Assembly: GCA_948567375.1 (NCBI GenBank)
Contig: OX419756.1
Coordinates: 29,180,552 to 29,244,551 of the forward strand
Origin: Lunularia cruciata
Taxonomy: Eukaryota > Streptophyta > Marchantiopsida > Lunulariales > Lunulariaceae
Direction of reading: 5' to 3'
Length of the DNA: 64,000 bases
The number at the start of each line of letters is the position of its first letter. Position 1 is the stretch's first letter. Under the pieces are notes generated by a model. The model was given only the letters and a program-made list of their open reading frames with translations. It did not search any database and was not told where the DNA came from. Made by a program: the position numbers and the translations under genes. Below, piece by piece: positions 10,245 to 20,530 of the stretch.

Positions 10245-12415
10245 GAGATATTGTCCTCAACCTCTTGGATATTTTCAAACCAAGTCGGACAACTTATGTA
10301 ATTTTCAATAAATTCTTGTTCTTTGAGCACATGTTTGCAAGGAAGGAAATGGGCTGAGCAATGTTATTTTATTAGCACACCTTGGAAATATATCATTCTT
10401 TTGGCAAGAAAAGATCTCATTACTTATTAAATTTTGTAAATCATTTCTACATAGGTTTGGATTTTGTTGGATGAGGAACAATAGGAGAAGTTTCCTTCCA
10501 TAGATTGGATGAGAAATACTTGGAGATCCATCCAAGATGGTTGGTATCCTTGAGAAAGGTGTAAACGGAGGATGTGGATTTCAATTAGCAGACAAAAGAT
10601 AAAGGACAAGGAAAAGGAAAAGGAAGAAGAAGTGAGTCTAGACAAAGGACATATTAGTTCAGGAAAATGAAAGGCAAACTAGTCTTTGAAGGGAGTAACC
10701 TCTTACTCAAAGAAGTAAGAAAGGAAAGATGGAGATCAAGCTAACCATATGGAAGATGTACATAAGATATCATCTATGACCACATCCGGTGCTACATCAA
10801 GGAAGTCTGATTCAGATAGAGATCACAATAGGTTGACACCACCAAGGAGGAAGATGTTGAAGTTGATTAGCACTTAGAAGAGTTGGGAATAGATGGTCTA
10901 TTTCAACAAGACTACATACCAAATGGAGGTGCAACATGTCACCAATGAGTAGGAAGGAATGCCTAAACTAGTAATGGAGTTACCAAAGGTGAAGATATTC
11001 CTTTGAAAAGTACAAAGGGTTTTGACTATGCCCTAAAGGAGGCAAAGACCCACTAGTGCAAGAGCAACCTTTGACAAGTGACCAAACTATCTTAGAAATA
11101 TTGACAAAGGGTTTAATTCCAATTGTAGAGTTTGTGATAGATATCTATGAGGAATAAAAGCAATATGGAGTGGAGAGCTTAAGTGACCTCCAATGTGGAT
11201 GCAGAACACCTTGAAGGAATGGTAGAGTGACATTTTGGTAGTTTAGAAAGAGTTAGACAATACATGGAGAGAACAATAAGAATGATAGTCTTTGGTGGAT
11301 TTATTAAGAAAAGATCTACACCAAGTGAAGAAAGAGAATGGAACCTTGAAGACTAAGGTTGTGATACAAGAAGAAGAGGAGGAAGTATAAATCCTTTGCA
11401 GAGACCAAATAAAGATAGGAGTAATGGTAGAAAAGACAAAGGCAAGGCTTAGACAAGAGATGCCAAGTCTGGAAAGCTCCTAGAGGAAAAGGAAAGAGAA
11501 GAATATGTGTGGGTAGCATTGTAGAAGGCAAAGGTGATAGAGATGGAAGATTTGGAAGAAGAGCTAAGGAGCACAACTCTTTAGATCCAAGAGATGTCAA
11601 TCAATGCAACCCAAAAAAGGTGGGTGTTGATACAAAGACAGATCTAGTAAACTCAAAGAAAGGAATGAATGCAAACATAAAAGACTTGGAAGTGAAGATG
11701 TTGGAAGGACATAGGTCCAAAGGAAAGAGTCAAAGAGTTTATGAAGGAGATTGCAAGAGGTAATAAATAGCATTGTAGGATATATTTTCTTGGACTATGA
11801 GATTAAGTTACTTCAAAAACTTAGGAGTAAAGTTCAAAAGAGTAGAGGGAAGAAATGAGAAAAGGTAGAAGTAAAGTTTTCAGATAAAATGCAGTGAACA
11901 AAATTAGAGATAATTTAAAGTAAAATTTGAAATTTGTAAGAGAGAAGTTAGAATATTAAAGAGTGTACTTGAGAAAGTTTAGGAGATAGAAATTTAACCT
12001 TAGGAGTTAATTTGGTTCCTTTGGAGTCAGTCAATTAGTGCACTTTGCAAAGACATGTACAAGCTAGTTCAGACAGATGTTGTTTGAATGCTTTATTTGG
12101 TGTAGCATTTAGTTCCAAGAAGCAAAGTATTTAAGGCCAAGCACTCAATGTGCCATTTTGTTCAATTTAGCAGTAAATAAGTGAAAGGGCCTTGAGCTCT
12201 TTGTCATTTTCATCATCCTTGTGCATTTGTTATTCCTTTGTGTTCTACTTGTTGTTGAATCTTTTCAATAAGTGTTGTTTTCTTCTCCTTGAATGTTTGA
12301 TGCTTTGAGGCAAAAGCGATTGTCTAGGAGCAACACCTTGATGGACTTGTTAGAGTCTATAGTGTTGGTAGTAGACAAAGGAGTGCACTTGTGAAATGGT
12401 TCAAGAGATAAATTT
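10245..12415 (+). other. Purine-rich sequence upstream of an interrupted integrase; no recognised gene
   Basis: The stretch 10560-11900 is rich in A and G on the + strand. It gives short Lys/Glu-rich open frames, the longest being 84 codons at 11509-11763, none of which I recognise. It could be a decayed coiled-coil or gag-like frame of the element whose integrase follows at 12420. At 12120-12290 there is a TATTTAAGG box and transcribed-leader-like text that might be an LTR end. Neither assignment is firm. Confidence 0.3.
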
Positions 12416-12419
12416 TGGT

Positions 12420-12663
12420 TTACATTGACTACACCATGAAGATGGTCAAAGTCAATGTCAAATCCATTTGGAGGGATGATGTTCAAATAGTAATGAAAGT
12501 TTTCTTTTGCAATGGTATATCATGAAATGGATGTCCTTTCAAGTCTATCAATGATAGGGGAGTACATTTCTTGAACAATCTTGTGGAGTCCCTCATAAAG
12601 TATTTTCCAGATTAACCATTAGAAGACTATCCTTGCCACCCAAAGGCAAATAGCATAACAAAG
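12420..12663 (+). pseudogene. Ty3/gypsy integrase core, first half (split by an insertion)
   Basis: The + strand reads YIDYTMKMVKVNVKSI, then GCPFKSINDRGVHFLNNLVE and CHPKANS, matching an integrase core (D.FTKW.E...K.....V..F......FG.P...I.D.G.HF.N......F....P.HP..NG). The D of NDRG is in place of the second catalytic residue. The frame runs into the 5 bp target duplication CAAAG (12659-12663) and resumes at 21921 beyond the inserted element. This is therefore the oldest layer of the nest. Confidence 0.75.
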
Positions 12664-13244
12664 AGTAATAGTCCAATGACAAAAGAACATAAGATTAGAA
12701 CTCCCAAGACTCCCATGCTTCAAAGTAGCACTCTCTCTATATTATATAGCATAGAAGATCTCCCTCAAAGGGAGCTACACTCTTAGATTAGATATATGGA
12801 TTGGTGATGTGTTAGCAAGCTACACCCTTAGATAAGCTACATGGATGTTCCATTTGGTTGGTCAAACAAGTTTAACGGCCAAAGTAATAAAACACTTTGG
12901 CGTGGCCCAACAGGAATCTGTTAGGCATCTTTGTATAGAAAGCTCATAATAAAATGGAAGTACTATTGGAAAGATCTCAACAAGACAACATGAGGGGTGA
13001 AAAGGCAAATTTTTTTTCCAAAGAGAGGTAAGATTCTATTTTTTGAGACCTAATTCTTTTGTCTAGGTCTCCAAAATTGGCTCTAAATTTTTTAATGTGT
13101 TTTTGACCTTTGCCTTAATACTGAAAATCTTCTTTTGATGACTCTTCTATTTAATCCACTTTATATCATCATGTATAACATCACTAAAGATATTAACAAA
13201 CCAATTTTCACCTTTAGATAATTTTTCTAGCTAATGGTATTACA
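12664..13244 (-). repeat. 3' LTR of the reverse-strand element
   Basis: In + coordinates it starts AGTAAT (from TGTAAT) and ends GGTATTACA, matching the ends of the LTR at 58733-59481 in reverse complement. It has only one copy of the roughly 150 bp U3 unit that is duplicated in the 58733 LTR, which explains its 581 bp length. Reading on the - strand, the purine tract AAATGGGAGAGG (13258-13247) directly precedes the LTR and is a good polypurine-tract primer for plus-strand synthesis. Confidence 0.8.
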
Positions 13245-13409
13245 AACCTCTCCCATTTAAGACTTAACATCCTCATTACAAAGTTGTTGCTCAAAAGATT
13301 GCACTAACACCAATGCATTGGTCAAGTTAGCTGCGGGCTCTTAGGTGGCCTCATACAATAGGTATCATTTCCAATGTATGAGATATCTCACATACTAATG
13401 GTGGGTACC

Positions 13410-14148
13410 TCATATGCATTTTTGGAGAATGTGCTCTACTTTGTATTCCTCTATTCCAACAATGAGTCTTGGATAAGGTTGAGCTTCTTGTATGAAAGGA
13501 AAGTGTGGAGGTAGCTCAAGGTGATAAGTCATTGCTCTGACTAGTTGGATGTTGAGAAAAGGACCAATAAAGTGAGGTTTGAACTTACAAGGGCCAACTA
13601 ACATAATGTTGGTTATTTACAACCATACTTAATCCCCAACTTCAAACTCCATGTACCGGCAATGTGCATTTGTATTTTGTTTTTGCCCATTTTGAGCTAC
13701 CAACAACCTATTCTTGGCATTCTCCATGCATTGTTGGATTTTAGAAATAAATGCATTGGAAACATTAACATTTATAGCTATTGGGCTGACCTTTACCAAG
13801 CTCAAATATTTAAAAGGGTGTTCTCCATACATGAAGAAGAACAATGTGATCTTGGTAGATGCATTCACCAAATTGTTGTAGGTAAATTTCAGCAATGGAA
13901 GTAATGTGTCCCACCTTTCTTGCTCCTCTAGAGTAAAGCCCCATATCATTTCCTTGATAGTGCAATTGACCTTCTCTATTTGTCCATTGGTTTGTAGATG
14001 GTATGTCATGGATATTTCAAGTTTGGTTTTGAAAACTCCAAAGAGTGTTTTCCAAAACAAACTAATGAATGGAGTGTTGTGATCTATGATGAGCACTCAA
14101 GATAGTCCATGTTGATAAAAGACCATTGCTAAGTACAATTGAGCCAAT
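13410..14148 (-). pseudogene. Integrase core and tail of the reverse-strand element
   Basis: The open stretch 14096-13629 reads VLIIDHNTPFISLFWKTLFG, then YHLQTNGQIEKVN and a wall of helix text ending in MYGEHPF. These blocks contain the second and third catalytic acidic residues of a gypsy integrase (D of IIDHN, E of QIEK). The tail, CKFKPHFIGPF to LPPHFPF, is a GPY/F-like module (13604-13410). It closely resembles the integrase at 63600-64000 in frame and wording. The N-terminal part lies beyond the inserted chromovirus, at 20531-21398. Confidence 0.85.
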
Positions 14149-14153
14149 TGTAG

Positions 14154-14579
14154 AGTAACAATATAGAGTTTAGCGACATAGTTAGTAGGGCTAATGAAGT
14201 AGCAAATAAGACAAATTAGCCTAGAATATTCTAGAAGTATCTAGGAAGCTTCTTAGGAAGCTACCCGGCTAGCTTACCTTGCATCTCAAGTAAGCAGCTT
14301 CTAGAAGGAAGCTTCTAGAAGCTTCCAACTAGCTTAGCTTGCACGCCAAGTAGGCAACTTCTAGAAGGAAGCTTTTTGAGAAGCTCCTTGGTTAACTTGG
14401 CTTGCACTCTAAGAAAGCGGCTCAAGGAAGCTTCTTGAGAAGCTTCTCAAGGACCTTGTATGTTACCTATAAATACCAAAGCCAAAGCTCATGCTAGGCA
14501 TTGAGAGTTTTCCCTCATTCCAACATCCCAATGTGAGCTTCCATTCTCCTATTTCTCTCCTTGGTCTTGGTCTTTCACA
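14154..14579 (+). repeat. 5' LTR of the chromovirus
   Basis: It starts AGTAACAATA (TGTAACAATA in the 3' copy) and ends TTTCACA, giving TG...CA type ends after one change. It pairs with 20112-20525 along its whole length with scattered substitutions. It carries a TATA box and dense GAA/TTC inverted units, described separately. Confidence 0.9.
14223..14475 (+). promoter_or_regulatory. Heat-shock-element-like clusters and TATA box in the LTR promoter
   Basis: At 14223-14237 three abutting units read AGAAT ATTCT AGAAG, the nGAAnnTTCnnGAAn pattern of a heat-shock element. At 14307-14326 four abutting units read GGAAG CTTCT AGAAG CTTCC, preceded by CTTCT AGAAG (14298-14307). Further two-unit blocks occur at 14358-14371, 14426-14435 and just after. 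TATAAATA at 14468-14475 follows the last block by about 30 bp. Heat-shock factors bind such units as trimers; the heat-activated Arabidopsis element ONSEN uses HSEs in its LTR. Heat control here is inferred from sequence alone. Confidence 0.7.
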
Positions 14580-14580
14580 T

Positions 14581-14592
14581 TTGTATCAAAGC
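14581..14592 (+). other. Degenerate primer-binding site
   Basis: TTGTATCAAAGC lies 1 bp after the 5' LTR. It differs at two positions from TGGTATCAGAGC, the sequence complementary to the 3' end of plant initiator tRNA-Met that primes reverse transcription. Compare the perfect copy at 59483-59494. Confidence 0.75.
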
Positions 14593-14651
14593 ATGAATGG
14601 GATGGATGGAATTTATAGACCACCAAATCCACTTCTGCCAAACCATTGGGA

Positions 14652-14820
14652 TTTTCATATCTAGATATTACCCAAGTATCATTTCACACAATTCATCACC
14701 TTGCGCTTTGGGTAGGATTTTTTGCAAATGATCACCTTGTATGAGGAACCCTTGATATTTCCGATTGTAACTTATGGAGAATGGTGGACGTGCTGCATCT
14801 ATGTGTTAATCAATTAAATA
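14652..14820 (+). pseudogene. Pre-gag leader frame relic
   Basis: With two stops ignored, one frame between PBS and gag reads KYHFTQFITLRFG, then DFLQMITLYEEPLIFPIVTY and a W...IYVL ending. The leader of the unrelated-subfamily element at 59640-59840 gives LVYHFG, VEFMDRVINSPNPVILPVVIY and W...IYIL at the same place. About a third of positions are identical over some 36 codons, with more conservative matches. The function is unknown. It is not recognisable as gag. Confidence 0.45.
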
Positions 14821-14850
14821 AATTGGGAATAGTGGGATAGAGTAGTAGCT

Positions 14851-16480
14851 ATGGCGGCAATATTGGATGTTATCCTTACAATGCAACAATAAATTGAGCA
14901 CCTTACTCAATTGTTGGATGAACGAGACTAGCAACGATGAGAATATATATAGAGAGCGCCAGTTCAAAATGGAGAAGATTGCGTTTGATTTTCAAAACCT
15001 AAGGCGTTTTAAAGCAAGAATCTTTTGGACACAATAGAGAATTTTATGTTTGACTAAAAATATAACTTTGAAGCTACCAATCTTCAAGATGAACTGAAAT
15101 AGATTCTCTTGGCTTCTAGACAATTGGATGGTATGGCAAAACTTTGGTGGCGATTCCGAGTGGAGCAAGCTGAACTAAAAATTGTTACACCAATTTTGAC
15201 ATGGGCAGAATTCAAGGATGTTGTAAGACTCCAAGGACAAGAGAAGAGAGAAAACACAGATTTCACACTCAATCATCTGATGCTCTAAAGGAGCACCTTC
15301 TCTATATTATATAGACAAAGAGGATCTCCTTCAAGGAAGCTCAACCATAGGATTAGACACACAGATAGGTGATATGTCAACAAGCTACACCCTTGGATTA
15401 CTTACTTGGATGGGTGACATGTTGGTCCTGGTCCTATCTGGTTGGTCAAACAAGCTTTGACCAAAGGGAATCTTTTAGGGAATCTTCCAATAGGAATCTT
15501 GGAATCACATGGGTGAGGTACCATTGGAAAGCTCATGATGAGAAAAACCAAGGAGGAGGGAAGGCCAACCTTTCATCCATTAGAGGGGAGATTTGCACAT
15601 TTTTGAGGTCTAATTCATCCGTTTAGGTCTCCAAAATTGCCTTCAAAAATTTTAGGCATATTTTGGTTCCTACTCTATTAGTAGAATTCCCCTTTTGGTG
15701 CTACCTCTTTCTGATCTATTTATTCCATCATGTGTAACATCCTTCCAGATGTTACCAAACCAATTCTCACCTTTAAATCATATGTCTAGCTATTGGTTCT
15801 AAGGTTTTCAAGTCTATTTTGATTTTTGCCCTATTAGTAAAAGTACACTTTTGGTGATACTTCTACATGATCTATTTTGACCATCATGCATAACATCATT
15901 CCAGATGTTACCATACTAAATTTCACATCTAGATCATATGGCTAGCTCTTGGTATTATAGATGCAATACTTGGTTGATTTCAAACTAGAAATGCCACCTG
16001 AACCGCACAAGATAAATTGGTGAAGTAGAAACAGATTGGCTCAGCAAGGAGCTACATCACACAATTTCAGAATATTATCATGCAAATTCCAAATATACAA
16101 GAAGGTGAAGTTTTGGATCAATTTGTACGGGGATTGAAGTCACGAACCAAATTGGAGATGACCATAAGGGAACCACAAAATGTAGAAGAAGCCATGCAAT
16201 TGGTTGAGCCCTTTGATTCCTTGGTTGCAAGACCTTGGTCTTGACTTCAATCTACACGAAGCTTACCAGTACACTACATACAAGTGGAAGAACCAGCACC
16301 AATGGAGATTGATGCTATCCAATAGAGACCACTTGGTACAGCGGATAAAGAAAGATTGTGACAAAATGGAGGTTGTTTTTATTGTTGCCAAGTTGGACAT
16401 TGCATTGCTGAATGTTCACTTACGAAGGGGCAATCTTGACAAGTTGCCTAGATGGAGTTTGTGGAATAGAATGATCAGGG
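14851..16480 (+). pseudogene. Chromovirus gag, split by a solo LTR
   Basis: Gag starts near the ATG at 14851 (MAAILDVILTMQQQIEHL). Before the solo LTR it reads LDGMAKLWWRFRVEQAEL and WAEFKDV; after it, ITQFQNIIMQIP, VLDQFVRGLKSRTKLEM and EEAMQLVEPFDS. This is the Retrotrans_gag fold of plant gypsy elements. At 16374-16415 the nucleocapsid zinc knuckle CFYCCQVGHCIAEC is intact, with C-x2-C-x4-H-x4-C spacing. Stops are mostly TGA and TAG. Gag assembles the particle and packages RNA; this copy is disrupted by the 738 bp insertion, stops and frameshifts. Confidence 0.85.
15222..15959 (-). mobile_element. Solo LTR inserted in the chromovirus gag
   Basis: It begins TGTAAGACTCCAAGGACAAG and ends TTGGTATTATA, the reverse complement of the LTR at 58733-59481, and carries both copies of the duplicated U3 unit. 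It is flanked by GATGT (15217-15221) and GATGC (15960-15964), a 5 bp target duplication with one change. The gag reading continues on both sides. No internal sequence remains, as expected after recombination between two LTRs. Confidence 0.9.
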
Positions 16481-16499
16481 AAACAAGGAATCCCAGTAG

Positions 16500-16800
16500 G
16501 AGATTTGAGCCACCTATTGGGAGCTTGATTAGTTCTCATGGGATTGAAGGCTCGACCTATGCAAGTTTGCTTCACTTGCAAGGTATAATATCTCATTGTG
16601 GTTGTATGATTTTGGTTGATTTTGGAAATTCAGAGAATTGCATGTGTATGCAAGTAGCAAAGGAATTAGGTATTCCTATCAAGCTAGTGATTGGAAGTAG
16701 ATTTATGATGGTAGATGATAGAAAGGATTCCGTACCTCACATCCTATTACTTTTAAGATTGGGAGGGATTATTTGGAGTGTATGAGGTTTGTAGTGGCAC
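16500..16800 (+). pseudogene. Chromovirus aspartic protease relic
   Basis: In the 193-codon open frame 16204-16785, residues around 16604-16690 read MILVDFGNSENCMCMQVAKE and LGIPIK, matching the gypsy protease active-site strand and flap start (LVDSGASHNF......LGIP). The catalytic Asp is kept, but the normal S-G-A is F-G-N, which should abolish or impair activity. A decayed ILGIPWL-type end follows at about 16830. The frame is closed by a stop at 16783. Confidence 0.75.
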
Positions 16801-16967
16801 CTCTACACAATGATGTCATTTTAGGAATACCTTGGCTTGAATGTCATAAGGTTCAATTTGATTGGACCAAACAACAAATTTAAGAACAACACCAAGGTAG
16901 GGATTTCTGATTAGGTTGTCTGGCACCTTTGAGTAAGACACCTAAGAATAGTCAGTCCCAAGATGGG

Positions 16968-17140
16968 AAGTTTGTTGAGAAGGTAGCCATAGAGCATGCC
17001 TTGAAGAGAGAGGAGACCCAAGATGAGAAGTTTGCCAAGAAGGCAACTATGGAGCAAGCTTTGAAGAGAAATGAGTCCCTATATGGGAAGTTTGTTAGTG
17101 AAATAGCCATAGAGCAAGCTTTGGAGGAAGATAAGTTTGT
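16968..17140 (+). repeat. Three 60 bp tandem units encoding 20-residue repeats
   Basis: Units start at 16968, 17028 and 17088 and each opens AAGTTTG. Translated, they begin KFVEKVAIEHAL, KFAKKATMEQAL and KFVSEIAIEQAL. They lie in the linker between protease and RT, inside a 96-codon open frame (16929-17219). The third unit is shorter. They are predicted to be helical and charged. I know of no matching domain. Confidence 0.75.
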
Positions 17141-17221
17141 TTTTGCAATGTGGATCAAGCTGATTGCACAAGGACAATCTAAGGAGAGCCAAGAGCCTCA
17201 TCAAGAAATGGTTGATTAGAT

Positions 17222-18480
17222 AGTACAAGAGTTTGCAGACGTGTTTCTAGATGATCTGCCAAAGGGATTACCCTCCGATTGTGGTATGCCCTTCAAGATT
17301 GTGTCATTTCCAGAGAGTACTCCTGTGAGTAGACCAATCTATTGGCTCTCACCAAAGGAGTTGGAAGAGTTGCAAATAACATTTATAGAATTGTTGGAGA
17401 AGGACTTCATATGACATAGTACCTCTCCTTGGGGAGTACTGGTACTATTTGTTCCAAAGAAGGATGGAGGACTTCATTTCTATATTGATTATTGTGGGCT
17501 CAATAAGCAAACATTGAAGAATGCATTTCCTTGCCTTGGATTGATGACTTGATTGATCAATTGAGTGGAGCACAATACTTTTCCAAGTTTGATCTTTGCA
17601 GCAGCTATTGGCAAATCCCCATTGATAGGAAGGATGTGCAAAAGACAGCCTTTCACACAAGGTATGGGCATTTTGAGTGGAGAGTTCTACCTTTTAGGCT
17701 CACTAATGCTCTAGCAATCTTCATGGATCAGATGCATTGGGTGTTGGATGGACTATTGGATGGGTATGTGTTGGTGTTCTTGGATGATATCTAAATCTAT
17801 AGCAAGGCAAAGGCAAAACACATGAATCACATGCGAGAAGTCCTAAGACGACTACAACAATGGAAATTTTACTACAAGAAGTGTGCCTTTTGGCAAAAGG
17901 AAGTTACCTTCTTGGAGCACAAGATCTCATTGGAGGAGATCAAGATGGAAGAGGAGAAAATCAAGGCCATTACTGATTGGCCTACTCCAAAGGATGCTAC
18001 AAAAGTATGGGTATTTAATGGACTGGCCAGTTTTTACCAACGGTTCATCCATTATTATGCTCATGTGGTTGCACCATTGATTGATCTCTTGGGGAAGCAC
18101 TCAAGCTTCCAGTGGACCACCAAGCACAAGGAAGCATTCAAGAAGTTGAAACATATGGTGTCTTCAAGGCCCATTCTTCAACCATATGATCCTCAGCTAC
18201 CTTGTGTGGTTGATTTTGATGCATCTAACTTTGCAATTGGGGCCGTGTTACAACAGGAATTCCGAGATGGACTACGTCCTATTGCCTTTGTGTCTCACCG
18301 ACTCAATAGGTTGAAAGAAACTACTCTGCTCAAGATCAGAAACAACTTGTAATGGTATATGCCACCAAGGTATGGAGGCATTACCTCTTGGGGAAACAAA
18401 TGATAATGCAAATTGATCACAAACCATTGTTGCAGACCTTACACTTGGAACATATGAAGAGTTAACATCATCGATGGGAG
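17222..18480 (+). pseudogene. Chromovirus reverse transcriptase and RNase H
   Basis: The entry segment reads EFADVFLDDLPKGLP, then [37 protein letters not shown] and TAFHTRYGHFEWRVLPFRL. The catalytic box VFLDDI (17777-17794) is intact, but a stop follows at once. The connection domain (FLEHKI, ITDWPTPKDATKVWVFNGLA, FYQRFIHYYA) and RNase H (VVDFDASNFAIGAVLQQEF) continue in 17822-18352. A frameshift near 17530 and a stop near 18351 divide it. RT and RNase H would convert the RNA genome to DNA in the particle; this copy is broken but well preserved. Confidence 0.92.
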
Positions 18481-19835
18481 GAACAACTCCAATTGTTTGA
18501 TATCAAACTTGAGTACAAAGAAGGTTGGTTCCACATCATCCCTGATGCTTTATCACAAAGACCTGATTTGAAGTCTCTTCCTCTCATCATAGCGGAAATT
18601 ACAATGGTGTCGATTGACTCCAAGGTCCAAAATGAGTTTCAGTCAGCTCTACAACAAGATCTCTTCTTCCAAATGGTACATGGTCTCCTTACAGCATGTG
18701 ACAAGGAGTACAACACCTTCTGTATCAAGGAGGACCTTCTATTCTATGAGGACCGGATCTATGTTCCAGCCAAAGGTGATCTCTGACTTGTGCACCTTCA
18801 AGAAGCCTATGACTTACCCATAGCTGTTCATATGGGTGTAGACAAGACCTTGGGTACCCTCCAATGCCAATGGTGGTGGCCCAACATGACACAAGATGTT
18901 CAAGAATTTGTTTGATTGTGTGAGAACTGCCAACGCAACAAGACCAGCAACCAAAAGCCGAGTGGACTCCTTCAACCACTTGCATTCCATTTGCTTGATG
19001 AGAGCATGTGATCTTGGATCTCATCACATCCTTGCCCAAGACAAAGCAAGGACACACAACAATCATGGTGTTTGTGGATAAGCTTAGTAAGAAAATCCAC
19101 TTGGCATCAACGTATGATACCATGGATGCTCCAACCTTAGCACAAATCTACTTTGACAATGTCTTCAAGCATCACGGGATGCCACATGTACTCATCTCCA
19201 ACCACGATCCTCGATTTATCGAGAAGTTTTGGCAAGCACTCTTCTAGATACTAGGCACCAAGCTTGCGTTGTCCACGGCCTATCATCCTCAAACTAATGG
19301 ACAAACCAAGCATGAAAATTGTACATTGGAAGATATATTGCATGCCTTTGTCAATGTCCACCATACCAATTGGGATGAATATCTTGCAACTACAAAATTT
19401 GCCTACAAGAATTCCAAATAGGCAAGCACCAGATTTTCTCCTTTCTTTCTCAATTTTGGCCAAGATCCGCTTGTTCCAGATTCTCTTCTTGCTCCTCTTC
19501 CATCTCAAGTTCCTCATACTTCAACATTCTTGATTATTATATCTCAATCTCTCCAACAAGCCAAATCTCACCTCCTTGTTACTCAAAATTGTCAAAAACA
19601 ATATGCGGACCACCATCGTCGTGATCTCACCTTTGAAGTCAATGATAAAGTCATGTTATCCTCTAGTAACTTCCTCTCTCCCTAGATACCCAAGTTTGTA
19701 AACTTGCCCCTAATTGGATAGGACCCTTTGATATCACCCAAATTGTCTCTCTTGTTGCTTATCTACTTGCCTTGCCTTGTCATATGCGTATCCACCCTAT
19801 CTTTCAAATTTCCAAGTTGAAACCCTTTGTTCCTA
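18480..19835 (+). pseudogene. Chromovirus integrase with GPY module
   Basis: The zinc domain region (18780-18960) reads LQEAYDLPIAVHMGVDKT and CENCQRNK, with one frame change. The core reads MILDLITSLPKTKQGHTTIM and FVDKLSKKIHLA (19008-19110), then FKHHGMPHVLISNHDPRF. The catalytic second Asp (SDRD in relatives) is Asn here (SNHD), a G-to-A change. The third block TAYHPQTNGQT follows near 19275 after a stop and frameshift. The GPY module (LAPNWIGPFDI, LALPCHMRIHPIF, SKLKPF) lies at 19700-19830. Integrase would insert the cDNA. Confidence 0.88.
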
Positions 19836-19894
19836 ACCCCTCTTCCTTTTCCTCTTGAGTCCAACCTCCTCCCTCCCCCTCTTGTCCCTATCAA

Positions 19895-20085
19895 TGATCA
19901 TGAGGAGTACAAAGTTGATTGTATCCTTGCACGTCGCCATATTCAATGAGGCCGTCAACAACATATGGAGCACAAGGTCCTTTGGAAAGGGTATCCCCTT
20001 CATGATGCCACATGGGAACCTCTTTCTCACCTCCAGAATGCACAAACGGCCATCCAAGAGTTCAAAGCTTTAGTGGCAACAAAGA
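19895..20085 (+). pseudogene. C-terminal chromodomain of the chromovirus integrase
   Basis: It reads EEYKVDCILARRHI, a stop, then HMEHKVLWKGYPLHDATWEP and LQNAQTAIQEF. This is the chromodomain signature of plant chromoviruses (Y.V..IL..R......YLVKWKGY....ATWEP...L.NA...I..F). Chromodomains bind methylated histone tails and direct integration to heterochromatin; that role is family knowledge. One in-frame stop separates the first strand from the rest. Confidence 0.9.
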
Positions 20086-20111
20086 CGTCATCAACTAGCG
20101 GTGGGGGAATA

Positions 20112-20525
20112 TGTAACAATATGGAGTTTAGCCATGAAGTTAGTAGGGCTAATGAAGTAGAAAATAAGAAACTTTAGCCTAGAATATTCTGAAAGTATCT
20201 AGGAAGCTTCTTGGGAAGCTTCCCGATTAGCTTAGCTTGCACCTCAAGTAAGTAGCTTCTAGAATGAAGCTTCTAGAAGCTATTAACTAGCTTAGCTTGC
20301 ACGCCAAGTAGGCAGCTTCTAGAAGGAAGCTTCTTGAGAAGCTTCTTGGTTAACTTGGCTTGCACTGTAAGAAAGCGGATCAAGGAAGCTTCTCAAGGGC
20401 CTTGTATGCTACCTATAAATACCAAAGCCAAAGCTCATGCTAGGCATTCAGGGTTTTCACTCATTCTAGCATCCCAATGTGAGCTTCCATTCTCCTATTT
20501 CTCTCCTCGGTCTTGGTCTTTTACA
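20112..20525 (+). repeat. 3' LTR of the chromovirus
   Basis: It begins TGTAACAATATGG and ends GTCTTTTACA, with perfect TG...CA ends, followed by the target duplication TGTAG. Like the 5' LTR it carries GAA/TTC unit clusters (20181-20190; TGAAG CTTCT AGAAG at 20265-20279; 20316-20334 and after) and TATAAATA at 20414-20421. A polypurine tract lies just upstream (GGTGGGGGAATA). Confidence 0.92.
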
Positions 20526-20530
20526 TGTAG

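Larger units (their letters stand above)
14154..20525 (+). mobile_element. Chromodomain-bearing Ty3/gypsy retrotransposon (chromovirus)
   Basis: A nearly full-length element with 5 bp target duplications TGTAG at 14149-14153 and 20526-20530, LTRs of 426 and 414 bp, a degenerate tRNA-Met-type primer site, leader frame, gag with an intact zinc knuckle, protease, RT, RNase H, integrase with GPY module, chromodomain and polypurine tract (CGGTGGGGGAATA at 20099-20111). Frames are broken by stops and shifts, and catalytic residues are lost in protease and integrase, so it is inactive by itself. It lies inside the integrase of the - strand element, and its own gag is split by a solo LTR. Confidence 0.92.

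Noticed and set aside
18725-19123. 132-codon reverse frame
   Set aside because: It is the antisense shadow of the chromovirus integrase zinc domain and core.
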